DNA of 64,000 nucleotides from Rhodeus uyekii. Taxonomy: Eukaryota; Chordata; Actinopteri; Cypriniformes; Acheilognathidae. The stretch covers positions 434,001 through 498,000 of the forward strand of contig JAWRVZ010000287.1 of the NCBI GenBank assembly GCA_037043235.1. Direction: 5' to 3'. The notes beneath the pieces were generated by a model that saw only the letters and a program-made list of their open reading frames with translations, was not told the DNA's origin and did not search any database. Below are positions 33,201 to 42,070 of the stretch, piece after piece; within the stretch, counting starts at the first letter, position 1, and each line of letters starts with the position of its first letter. The position numbers were made by a program, and so were the translations under genes.

Positions 33201-33973
33201 TCATCTTCTAGATTGCCCATATTAATTAATCGCTGACTACAGATATAACTGAATCTTTCCCAATCTGCATTTTTTAACTTCCATCTATCTATACTCCCCT
33301 GCTCCATTCTTGAAACTATAATTCCTATTCTACATCTTATTGGGTAATGATCGCTCCCTATCGTTGATTCCTTTAACACCTTCCATAAACTTATATTAGC
33401 TATATTCTCTGATACAAATGTGAGATCTAACATTGACTCATGCCCATTCACAATATTTATTCTTGTACTAGATCCATCATTTATACACACCAACCTATTT
33501 TCATCTATTAACTCTTCAATTATCTTACCATTATAATCTGTGACTTCACTACCCCACAGTGTATTGTGGCTATTGAAGTCTCCACACCACACTATTGTAT
33601 TATCACTTAACTCTAATATCTCTTCCAATTTAACTTTTTGTAATTTCTTACATGGGTTATAAAAGTTTATCACTCCTATACCCCTTCCCCCTGTCCAGAT
33701 TTTTATGATAACTGCTTCAATTTCATTAACATGTATAACCCTATAGCTTATACCTTGTTCAATAAATGTTGCTACTCCTCCTCCTGTTCCTTCTTCTCTG
33801 TCCTTCCGAATTATTTCATAACCTTGGATTTTAAAATCAATATGTGGTTTTAACCATGTCTCTTGTATACAAATTATATTTGGTTTTTGCTCCAACTCCT
33901 CTATATATTTTTTTAATTCTTGTCCATTTGCTAGAAGACTTCTTGCATTCCACTGTAAAATTTCAAGTTTCAT
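30224..33973 (-). CDS. Nimb LINE ORF2: endonuclease, RT, RNase H (1249 aa)
   Basis: Residues ~1-225 are an APE-type endonuclease (LQWNARSL, CIQETWLK, WCGDFNSHNTLWG, IGSDHYPIRC). Around 450-750 is the RT (SYRPIALTSNMCKIMERLI, GTPQGSVCSPLLFNIMIND and the active site SIYADDGALW). Around 960-1090 is RNase H (IYTDGSQDP, FTIELIAIVIAL, CSDSMAALR, HVGIDGNEMADKHA). A CCHC-like end (CRHCGEIETVEHILLQC) lies near 1200. All catalytic residues I can check are present and there is no stop. It nicks target DNA and copies the element RNA in place. The ATG follows the ORF1 stop by 3 bp, suggesting coupled re-initiation. Confidence 0.9.
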   Translation of the reverse strand: MKLEILQWNARSLLANGQELKKYIEELEQKPNIICIQETWLKPHIDFKIQGYEIIRKDREEGTGGGVATFIEQGISYRVIHVNEIEAVIIKIWTGGRGIGVINFYNPCKKLQKVKLEEILELSDNTIVWCGDFNSHNTLWGSEVTDYNGKIIEELIDENRLVCINDGSSTRINIVNGHESMLDLTFVSENIANISLWKVLKESTIGSDHYPIRCRIGIIVSRMEQGSIDRWKLKNADWERFSYICSQRLINMGNLEDDVEEYNTKVCNIIHTTATEVIGKKTTLRTRKAVPWWSEECGEAIRERNRAFRKVKSSFLYEDLVKYKRAQAMVRKIIKATKRKYWRDYCNNIGWETQISDIWGMIRKMGGQYKNLSIPALRSGEEVAISNEEKAEMLAKVFYNIHSSNNLSEEARNNREKVKEDNPEITKKCEVTNNCLNKDFSLYELKRAIINVKETSPGKDEICYNMIGKLSDVALASILKLYNKIWEEGKLPKSWKHSIIVPIVKPGKDRSEATSYRPIALTSNMCKIMERLIVNRLTYEIESKGLFTPYQSGFRKGRTTMDSILCLESEIRKAQTNKEAVIGVFIDVEKAYDMLWKEGLLIKMKNMSISGRVYNWVLDFLLDRTIQVRVGTSYSRVYKVENGTPQGSVCSPLLFNIMINDIFNEVEKGMGRSIYADDGALWKRGRNIAYTVKKVQQALNKVEEWAQKWGFRVSVEKTQVICFTKKKNVQIKLSLYGKQLEQVSVVRFLGVWLDEKLNFIIHVEKLLAKCKKALNVMRCLAGSEWGASRSSLRNIYIAVIRSGIDYGCIAYGSATQHVLEKIDKVQTQALRICCGAFRTSPRAALQGEMGEMPLEERRMQLKMTYWVSLKGQSSKHPSKAIFEECWEHERANIKSIGWIAEEMAHTMNLANRKYSDAVPIAVIPPWLFKMPVIDLSLLKVGKSSSGVINEVNQYMERTYHDNVQIYTDGSQDPESNKTGVAIVIPQQEVIITKRTPDYLSVFTIELIAIVIALQWLEETQIKKAVICSDSMAALRSFLTGQSNCRQDIIIEIMQLMYRIHEYGKDVSFLWVPAHVGIDGNEMADKHAKRSVNKNNVEIDAKISKAEAKIIIKQAVIKSWQQKWDMEKTGRHLYKIQNKVGLQMNETGSDFKRREEVIMTRLRLGHSSLNGNLHKIRKHPTGFCRHCGEIETVEHILLQCRAYRKERRMLETEIQTEGANNMTIELILGNRKFRRMIIKYIIDTGNYRRI

Positions 33974-33976
33974 TTT

Positions 33977-35158
33977 TTACCCATTACTTTTCTGTGTTCC
34001 TTGGAGATCTCCTACAAGACTATCTTGTATTTTCTCAACTGTTATTTCTCTTACATCCAAGTATTTCTCTGCTGCTCTGATTATGATTTTAATTCTTTCC
34101 GTTCGACTTGATGTCTGAGCTGAACAGTTAACCACCTCTGCCATAAATGTTACAAACTTGACTTTATCTATCATCAATGACTCTTTGCTGACGTTGCTTT
34201 GATGGGTTACTTTTTGGTTAGCTATGCTATCCGGTTTTTCATTTGGATAAGATGTTTCACTATTTTTCACTCTTTTAAGGGCTTCAGCATATGTTATCCC
34301 CTCAGTTATCTTGATATTCTGAACCTTCACTGCTCTTTTCCTTACTTTACATCCCCCATATGCTGCACTATGTTCTTCTCCACAATTGCAACACTTCAAA
34401 GTCACGTTTTCTCCACACTCTCCATACTTGTGTTCTCCTCCACATTTGCCACATCTTTGTTTGCTTTTGCATACAGCAGCCACATGCCCGAATCTTTGGC
34501 ATTTATAGCACCTCAACGGAGGTGGAACATACTCCCTTACATTGTAGCTCATATATCCCACCATCACCCTTACTGGCAGCGCCTCTTCATCAAACTGTAT
34601 CATTACAGATAAACTGTCTTTTTTCACGCCATCCCTTGTGAATTGCAGCCGCTTCACCTTGCTAACCTTAGCATGTGCTATATTTCCTTTAATTTCTTCT
34701 TCAGTCACTTCCGTAGGAATACCATATATCACCCCTCTAACTGCTCTTCTTTCTTTCCAGCTCACACATTTTACTGTGTTTCCAGCCAATGATTTCACTA
34801 GCAATGCCTTTTCTTTCTGTGCTTCATCTTTACATATTACCATTATGTTTCCGTCTTGCAATGTTTTGGCATACTCAAAGTTCCCTAGTTTGCTCTTTAA
34901 ATCTTTGCTTATCTTTAATGGGTTCCTAGATCCTGGTGAATCAAATGTAACGATGACCTTGTGTCCCTCTTTTCTTTTTATATCTGTCCGTGTGTTTACC
35001 TCTTTATCACTATCCAAATTTTGTTGATGTGTTTTTTTCCTTTTCTTGCTTACTAGACTCCATTTCATTCTACTACCTTCTCCTCCTTCATCCATCCAAT
35101 CCACCTCCTGATCACTTCCTGATTCGTCATCACTTCCTACCATCGTCACTCCAGTCAC
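33977..35158 (-). CDS. Nimb LINE ORF1: RNA-binding, zinc knuckles (393 aa)
   Basis: The acidic N-terminus (SDDESGSDQEVDWMDEGG) is followed by an RRM-like region (about 65-190) and three CCHC knuckles near 210-270: CYKCQRFGHVAAVC, CGKCGGEHKYGEC and CCNCGEEHSAAYGGC. The C-terminus is basic and ends with a coiled, charged region. Such ORF1 proteins coat the LINE RNA in the ribonucleoprotein. Uninterrupted, with the start only about 28 bases inside the element's 5' end. Confidence 0.88.
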   Translation of the reverse strand: MTGVTMVGSDDESGSDQEVDWMDEGGEGSRMKWSLVSKKRKKTHQQNLDSDKEVNTRTDIKRKEGHKVIVTFDSPGSRNPLKISKDLKSKLGNFEYAKTLQDGNIMVICKDEAQKEKALLVKSLAGNTVKCVSWKERRAVRGVIYGIPTEVTEEEIKGNIAHAKVSKVKRLQFTRDGVKKDSLSVMIQFDEEALPVRVMVGYMSYNVREYVPPPLRCYKCQRFGHVAAVCKSKQRCGKCGGEHKYGECGENVTLKCCNCGEEHSAAYGGCKVRKRAVKVQNIKITEGITYAEALKRVKNSETSYPNEKPDSIANQKVTHQSNVSKESLMIDKVKFVTFMAEVVNCSAQTSSRTERIKIIIRAAEKYLDVREITVEKIQDSLVGDLQGTQKSNG

Positions 35159-35423
35159 AGTTCAGCTGCCGCCCACCCCACACTCCATGAAGAGACCTTC
35201 AAACATTTCCACCTTTTATACTCTGAGGTGTGCGCCACTTTATTGTTCCCCCTGGAAACACAACTCGCTCTATAGGTTCCCATTCAGTCACAAAACTGCA
35301 CTGCCCACCTCAGGAATATAGAGAAAAAGTAATTTCAAGTCAAACATTTTTGTCTGACTTAACACCTCCCACTTGACCTTCCGGTTTGCAAACCCAAGGA
35401 GGTCACGTCTCTTCGTTGTTCTT

Positions 35424-36428
35424 TTACCTTTGCTCTAATTCTTGTTCCTCGACAGGAAGTAACACAATCGGTCTTCTGAGATCCCTATGAAGGATTGTAG
35501 CAGGGATTGTGGTTGACAATTTCTTGACTTTACCCTTCTGTGTAGATTTCACTATTGACACTGGATAGTTAGGGTAGGTTCTCACATGTACGTCCCTTAC
35601 AATGCCCTTAGTATCAGTGTTGACACTAACGACTCTGGCAAGCCTGTACTGACCTCTTAATGCATTCTGGTCCGCTAGCCAGACGATGTCTCCTATTGCC
35701 ACATTTCGTTGTTTTGTGTGCCACTTACTCCTTACAAATAGGTTCGGTCCAGCCAGTTGACTCCATTTTCTCCAGAAATGGTCCACTTCACTTTAGATGA
35801 CTCTCCACCTTTTGTAGGGATAGCCTTTAAACTCAAAACTCCCTGGCCATACAACAGAAGACAATTCCCCATGCCTTAAGCCTTACTTTCTTCTTTACCT
35901 CATCCTTCACTTCATAAGGTCCAAATAAATCCACTGTTGTGTATTCAAATGGTCTTGCTGGTGTTGTTCGCTCTGATGGAAGGTCACCCATTATCTGCTG
36001 ACACTTTATTCCTCTGGCCATAAACATGCTACATGCAGTTGTCAACAACTCTTTTTGCTAACTTTCGGCCTCTTATCGCCCAAGCTTTTTTCCTCATCCA
36101 CAAGAGTGTACCTGCTATTTCCTCATGGTTCACACTGTGGGCTTCTTGAGCTAGAAGAGTGGATATCCATGCTTCATAGGGTAGAATGGGTACGCCGTTT
36201 TTTCTGTATCAAAGATTTGGAACCTTCCTCCACAAACTAAAAGTCCTGTGTCTTCATCTTTAAACACTACTAGTCTATTGAGAGTAGTGTCTTGGAAAGC
36301 TACACCCTCCTGAGTCGCAAGCAAGAGACCTCTCCATGCATCTTTACACTCTCCAACAGTAAGTGCAGCATGTTTGACTCTAGACCTCACATCCTCTGTT
36401 GAATGAGTTTCCTCCCACTTTGATTTAC
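35424..36428 (-). pseudogene. BEL/Pao pol C-terminus (integrase)
   Basis: 36390-36151 matches the region upstream of the integrase (RLVVFKDEDTGLLVCGGRF). 36048-35833 starts the core, with TTVDLFGPYEVKDE holding the first catalytic Asp. 35786-35424 is the C-terminal part (FVRSKWHTKQRNVAIGDIVW, GQYRLARVVSVNTDTKG) typical of BEL/Pao. The middle of the core, with the other two acidic residues, is deleted near 35830. Dead copy. Confidence 0.75.
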
Positions 36429-36429
36429 T

Positions 36430-37098
36430 TGAGTCAAGTCAAGTCACCTTTATTTATATAGCGCTTTTTACAATGTAGCTTGTTTCAAAGCAGCTTTACA
36501 GGAAAAACAATATAAACAAAGTTTGTTTGGCTGAACAGAAGCCCCAAAAGAGCAGGTGAATCAATACAATTGATGAATTTTAAGTGTTAAGTTTCCCCAA
36601 CTGAGCAAGCCATAGGCGACAGCGGCAAGGAACCAAAACTCCGGCAGGTGACGTAACGAATGAAGAATAGAATGGAGAAAAAACCTTGGGAGAAACCAGG
36701 CTCAGTCGGGGGACCAGTTCTCCTCTGGCCAACAGCCAAACAGTGCATGATTATTATACAACAATTCAAGTCCAATATGAAGTCCAATTTGGTCCGGTTA
36801 GAGATGGGTTCATGATCTACACAGGGGAGGGTCTAGTAGAGTCACGATCTCCGCAGACACTTCAGGGCAGTGCTGTGCTCGTGTCCAGGTCCTTCATCTG
36901 ATCTGGATACGGCCCGGATCCGGCTGACCACGGTAACCTCGGAATAAACAGAGACCAATATCAGCGTAGATGCCATTCTTCTTCTGATGTATCGAGTACA
37001 TCAGGTGTTATGGGAATGTTCCCGGTTCCGGCTTATCTAAATTATGCAGCCTCACAATCATTTTACATGATTTGGATTAAAAATGCATGTATAATGTG
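36430..37098 (-). repeat. L2 LINE 3' UTR
   Basis: Non-coding 3' part, with the AAGTC direct repeats at the end serving as the L2 tail. No ORF. Confidence 0.65.
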
Positions 37099-39435
37099 TT
37101 ATGTGTATGCCAGGTTGAAGAGATGTGTTTTTAGTCTACATTTAAACTGACAGAGTGTGTCTGCTTCCCGAACTGTATTAGGAAGACTGTTCCAGAGTTT
37201 AGGAGCTAAATAGGAAAAGGATCGACCGCCAGCAGTTGACTTTGATATTCTAGGTATTATAAGCTGGTCAGTATTTTGGGATCGCAATAGACGTGAAGGA
37301 CTATAATGTGTTAAGAGATCGCTCAAGTACTGTGGAGCTAAACCATTTAATGCTTTGTAAGTAATTAGCAAGATTTTAAAATGTATTTGGTGTTTAATAG
37401 GAAGCCAGTGCAGGTTTGACAGAACTGGGCTAATATGCTCATACTTCCTGGTTCTAGTAAGAACTCGAGCTGCTGCATTTTGGACCAGCTGGAATTTGTT
37501 TATTAAGCGTGCAGGGCAACCATCTAGTAAAGCATTACAATAATCTAGCCTTGAACTCATGAACACATGAACTAACTTTTCCGCATTTGTCTTTGAGAGC
37601 ATATGTCGCAATTTAGATATATTTTTAAGATGGAAGAACGCCGTTTTACAGATGCTAGAAACATGGCTTTCAAATGAAAGATTGGTATCAAAGAAAACAC
37701 CCAGGTTTCTAACTGACGACGAAGACTTGACAGAGCAGCCATCGAGTGTTAGGAACTTGTCTAGATTATTATGTGCTGAACTTTTTGGTCTAATAATTAG
37801 AATCTCTGTATTTTCAGAATTTAGCAGTAGAAAGTTATTAGTCATCCAATTTTTATATCGTTTATGCATTCTGTTAATTTAGTGAATTTGTTCGTTTCAT
37901 CAGGATGAGAAGAAATATAGAGCTGAGTATCATCAGCGTAACAATGAAAGCTAATGCCATGCTTCCTAATAACTGCACCCAAAGGAAGCAAGTACAGGGG
38001 GAAAAGCAATGGTCCTAGTACTGAACCTTGAGGAACTCCATACTAGATAGATAGAATTTTTTAGATAGATAGAGTTTTATTGTCCCTTAATGGGACATTT
38101 TTTTCACAGACGTGTCGTCGCAGCAGAGCATGGGAAGCAGAGCATGATACTGAACCCGTGACCGATATGACATCTCATTTACTGCTACAAACTGATAACG
38201 GTCAGATAAGTATGACTTGAACCAGGCTAATGCAACTCCACTAATGCCAACATAATTTTCAAGTCTATTCAGAAGGATTTTGTGGTCAATTGTATCAAAT
38301 GCAGCACTAAGGTCCAGTAACACTAACAGAGAGATACAACCACGATTGGAAGATAAGAGCAAATCATTTGTAACTCTAATGAGAGCAGTCTCAGTACTAT
38401 GATATGGTCTAAATCCTGACTGAAAATCCTTGTAGATGCTGTTTCTTTCTAGAAAGGAACATTGTTGTGAAGATATTGCCTTTTCTAGAATCTTTGACAA
38501 GAAAGGTAGATTCGATATTGGCCTGTAATAAACTAATTCTGTAGGATCAAGTTGTGGTTTTTTAATAAGCGGTTTAATTACAGCCAGCTTAAAGGTTTTT
38601 GGTACGTATCCTAATGACAAAGAAGAATTAATTATATTAAGAATAGGATCTATGATTTCTGGAAGCATCTCTTTCAGTAGCTTAGTCGGTATTGGGTCTA
38701 GCATACATGTTGTTGATTTTGATGATTTAACGAATTTAGACAATTCTTCCTCCCCAATAGCAATGAAGGAGTGGAATTTTTCTTCGGGGACACTAAAATT
38801 TACTGTATTTTGTGATATTGTAGTAGACGGTTGCATGGTTATAATTTTCTCTCTAATATTATGAATTTTGCAAGTAAAGAAGTCCATGAAATCATTAGTG
38901 CTGTGCTGATTTAAAGCATCTGGGGTTGAGGCTTTATTTCTTGTTAATTTAGTCACTGTATCAAATAAATACCTAGGGTTGAATTTGTTTTCTTCTAAGA
39001 GGGTGGAAAAGTAAGCAGATCTAGCTGATCTTAAGGCTTTCCATGAAATGCGAAAAACCTCTAGCTTAGTTTTTTTCCAGCTGCGCTCCATTTTTCTGGC
39101 TGCTCTCTTGAGGGCCCGTGTGTGTTCGTTGTACCATGGTGTTGGACTATTTTCTTTAATCTTCTTTAAGCGTAACGGAGCAACAGTGTCTAATGTGCTG
39201 GAAAAGAGAGAGTTTAGAGTTTCTGTTGCAACATCAAGTTCTTCTAGGCTATCTGGAATGTCAAGTAGATGAAATTGTTCAGGAAGATTATTTATAAAGC
39301 TATCTTTTGTGTTAGAAGTGATAGTTCTACTATATTTATAACAGGGAGTTAGTTTTTCGACTTTGGCTAAAGGTAATCTACACGCAACTAAGTAATGATC
39401 TGAGATGTCTCACTCTGCTGCAGAATTTGAACAGT
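37099..39435 (-). pseudogene. L2 LINE ORF2: reverse transcriptase and C-terminus
   Basis: 39091-38141 has KPLIKKPQLDPTELVYYRPI, FQSGFRPYHSTETAL and DLSAAFDTIDH (RT motifs). The active site CYADDTQLY is read near 37917-37950 and VRNLGVFFDTNLSFESH follows. The end (WNSLPNTVREADTLCQFKCR) is typical of CR1/L2/Rex-group LINEs. The 95-bp insertion at 38046-38140 splits it just before the active site, and a 3' frameshift separates 37099-37869. Confidence 0.85.
38046..38140 (-). mobile_element. Short unclassified repeat in L2 RT
   Basis: AGATAGATAGAGTTTTATTG TCCC... GACGTGTCGTCGCAGCAGAG: the same 3' end as the insertion at 24964. Short duplication ATACT on both sides. It looks like a heavily 5'-truncated retroposon. 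Confidence 0.6.
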
Positions 39436-39440
39436 ATCAA

Positions 39441-40071
39441 TGTTCTGTTACCACTTAATATGTTTTAGTATTGTTGACATTAAGTGATTCCTTGTTTTGT
39501 CTTTGTTTAGCTGTGGTCCCTTTAAGAACCATAGATTTCAGTAATGAGTTATATCATGTGATCTCTAACCAGGAAGTAATGAAACATGGCACAGAGAGCA
39601 GTATGTTTATTGTGTCTGAGCTAATCGGTTGTCATCTGCATACATCTTATGCCCTTTGTAGCATCTTGGGTATGTATTGATTGTTTTAACAACATCTTCA
39701 TGTGCAGATCATTATTTTGTGGACAATATTACATTTTATAAAGTTGACAGTTAGAAGCCTATTATTTACCTGTTATTACATCACTATTGTGTTCATATAT
39801 TTTACATTAGTGGTTGTAATGTTCCTAGATATTGAAATTTTATATTACATATAAAAGTATGTAACAGTAAATCAGAGGGATTTAATTCCTGTATGTTAAA
39901 GGGAAATCTGATTATTATGCTAATTATGCATATGTATGTTTCAGTTTCACCTTTCCTTGCAACGTCAATAAACCTGTGGACAAGGAGCTAATTGTCTTCA
40001 GAGTCTTGATGTTATGGAAGAGTTTACCTGGCTGTCAAGTTATATACGGAACATATAAGCAGGACAGCACA
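39441..40071. mobile_element. Solo LTR (631 bp) in the L2 ORF2
   Basis: TGTTCTGTTACC...GGACAGCACA, with 5-bp duplication ATCAA at 39436-39440 and 40072-40076. AATAAA occurs near 39968. The L2 fragment at 4.5 kb shows the uninterrupted sequence CAGTATCAACATTG, confirming the insertion exactly. Confidence 0.92.
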
Positions 40072-40076
40072 ATCAA

Positions 40077-40776
40077 CATTGATCCCATGCGACAATATTA
40101 GATCTAAAGTATGATTATGAGAATGAGTGGGTCCTGATACATGTTGTGTAACTCCAATAGAGTTTAAGATGTCTCTAAATGCCAATCCCAATGCGTCTTT
40201 TTCATTATCTACATGGATATTAAAATCACCGACAATTATGACTTTATCTGCAGACATTACTAGTTCTGAGAGAAAATCAGCAAATTCTTTGATAAAGTCT
40301 GTATGGTGCCCTGGTGGCCTGTATAGAATAGCCAGCACAAAAGTTAAACAGGAATTATTACTTGCACTAGATAATTTTACATTAAGGACCATCGCTTCAA
40401 AAGAATTATATTTCAAATTAGACCTTTGAGCAGTACTGATCGTGTTACTATAAATTACAGCAACACCTCCTCCTTTACCTTTCAGACGAGGCTCATGTTT
40501 ATAATAGTAATCTTGAGGGGTGGACTCATTTAAAGTAATGTAATCGTCTGGTTTTAGCCAGGTTTCTGTCAAACACAGCACATCTAGTTTATGATCTGTA
40601 ATTATATAATTTACAATAAGTGCTTTTGAGGAAAGGGATCGTATATTCAGCAACCCAAGCTTTATCATTTGTTCATTTGTGTTATAACCGTTCTTAGTTG
40701 TTTGTAAATCAATTAAATTTTTACCCTTAAACGGTTTTGAGAGTTTTTTGTATTTGCTAATTCGTGGAACAGACAC
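40077..40776 (-). pseudogene. L2 LINE ORF2 endonuclease part
   Basis: LGLLNIRSLSSKALIVNYI, VLCLTETWLKPDDYITLNE, GGGVAVIYSNTI, IIVGDFNIHVDN and HTLDLILSHG are APE-type endonuclease motifs in order. The frame then reads into the solo LTR, losing the SDH block, which lies at 39395-39420. The frame runs 40024-40776 with the last residues LTR-derived. Confidence 0.85.
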
Positions 40777-40905
40777 AGTCTCTATAGGATATCTAGGAGA
40801 AAGAGTTTCTATGTGTTGTAATTTATCTGACCTCTGTGACGTGAGACAGCTAGCAGACGGTCGGTTTAGCCAGTTTGTCTGCTTCCTGACCTGGACCCCA
40901 GTTAG

Positions 40906-41775
40906 TCAAGGTTTAGCTCTAAGACTATATGCCAAATTACTAGAGAGAAGAGCGGCACCATCCCAGGTGGGATGAATACCATTTCTTTTCAACAGGTCAG
41001 GTCTGCCCCAAAAACTTTTCCAATTGTCTATGAACCCTATGTTATTCTGCGGGCACCACTTAGACATCCAGCCATTGAGTGAGGATAATCTGCTAAGCAT
41101 CTCATCACTCCTGCGCATAGGGAGAGGTCCAGAGCAAATTACAGTGCCTGACATCGTACTTGCGAGTTCACACACCTCTTTAATATTAGTTTTAGTGATC
41201 TCCGACTGGCGAAGTCGGACATCATTAGCGCCGACGTGAATAACAATCTTAGAATATTTACGATTAGCCTTAGCCAGCACTTTTAAATTTGCTTTGACGT
41301 CAGGCGCTCTGGCTCCCGGCAAACATGTGACTATGGTGGCTGGAGTCTCTATTTTCACATTCCGAGTAATAGAATCGCCAATCACTAGGGCACTTTCAAC
41401 AGGTTTCTCAGTGGGTGCGTCACTGAGTGGGGAGAACCTGTTTGATGTTCTAATCGGAATGGAACAGTGGTTTTTTGACCCGCGATTATGCTGTCTCACA
41501 GTCACCCAGTTGCCCTGCTGCACGGGCTCTACAGCCGGAACCGAACAATGTACAGGGTTTGCTAAGCTAGTCGCATCCAAAGCAGTATCTAAAACCCTTG
41601 CATTCTTACTATCCTCAATTAAAGTTTGGATGCGTGTCTCTAATTCTGAAACCTTCTCTGTCAGCCTAACTACGTCCCTACATTTATCACATGTGAACCC
41701 TTCATAGCTGACAGAGACAGACAAACTATGCATGAAGCAGGCAGTGCATGTAACAATTGCTAAAGTAGATGACAT
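40906..41775 (-). CDS. L2 LINE ORF1, SGNH esterase type (289 aa)
   Basis: The N-terminus has a C..C pair (FTCDKC) and a short coiled coil (VRLTEKVSELETRIQTL). The second half is an SGNH/GDSL hydrolase: ALVIGDSITR (Ser), HVGANDVR (Asn block) and NGIHPTWDGAA (His). Esterase ORF1s are known in CR1/L2 LINEs, where they are thought to act on lipids or membranes; the substrate is unknown. The frame is complete. The position upstream of the endonuclease ORF, same strand, is right for ORF1. Confidence 0.82.
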   Translation of the reverse strand: MSSTLAIVTCTACFMHSLSVSVSYEGFTCDKCRDVVRLTEKVSELETRIQTLIEDSKNARVLDTALDATSLANPVHCSVPAVEPVQQGNWVTVRQHNRGSKNHCSIPIRTSNRFSPLSDAPTEKPVESALVIGDSITRNVKIETPATIVTCLPGARAPDVKANLKVLAKANRKYSKIVIHVGANDVRLRQSEITKTNIKEVCELASTMSGTVICSGPLPMRRSDEMLSRLSSLNGWMSKWCPQNNIGFIDNWKSFWGRPDLLKRNGIHPTWDGAALLSSNLAYSLRAKP

Positions 41776-42070
41776 GACTCACCGCGTGTGTTGATCCAAC
41801 TTGTTGACCAGTTGTTTGATGAAGTCGGGAAAAAGACGCGAGCGAGAAAAACGCTGTATGCACGGACAGTAAGATAGCACAATGCTAGCGCGTTTAGCGA
41901 CTAGATTAAAGCTAACGATTATAATTTATTAAATAATCTAGTATTGTATTTAGCAATATGAACGAACGTCGAGTTTAAAATCTAAAACAAAAACAAGTTT
42001 AAACGACGCAAACAGACGCAATCCACTCGAGCAAACAGGAAACAGGAAACAGCAGCAGCAGTGCAGCAGT

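Larger units (their letters stand above)
30110..35186 (-). mobile_element. Full-length Nimb (I-group) LINE, intact ORFs
   Basis: Perfect 14-bp target duplication ATGAAGAGACCTTC at 30096-30109 and 35187-35200, a (GAA)n tail at the 3' end (30109-30127), a short 5' UTR, and two uninterrupted ORFs separated by 3 bp. With RNase H at the ORF2 C-terminus and a three-knuckle ORF1 it fits the Nimb/I group known in fish. It sits in the BEL/Pao LTR. This is the best candidate for a recently active element here. Confidence 0.85.
27987..36428 (-). mobile_element. BEL/Pao retrotransposon remnant with nested Tc1 and Nimb
   Basis: The minus strand has the end of pol (35424-36428), a purine-rich tract (GTCAAGTGGGAGG, about 35370-35385), and then an LTR starting TGTTAAGTCAGAC. 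The LTR is carried in three pieces (35201-35369, 29724-30109, 27987-28118) because Nimb and Tc1 inserted into it. The other LTR and most of the interior are missing, cut by the L2 element at 36430. Confidence 0.7.
36430..42070 (-). mobile_element. L2/CR1-type LINE, near full length
   Basis: 3' end AGTCAAGTCAAGTCACC followed by TTTATTTATATAGCGC (the common fish L2 tail), then ORF2, an esterase-type ORF1 and a 5' UTR ending in a CAG-rich stretch. Two insertions break it: a solo LTR (39441-40071) and a short unclassified repeat (38046-38140). It lies between the BEL/Pao remnant and LINE Keno-A, both cut at its borders. The right border is accurate to about 10 bp. Confidence 0.8.

Noticed and set aside
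30255..35190. Plus-strand ORFs opposite the Nimb LINE
   Set aside because: Antisense shadows of long minus-strand coding regions, rich in Phe/Leu/Ser as expected.
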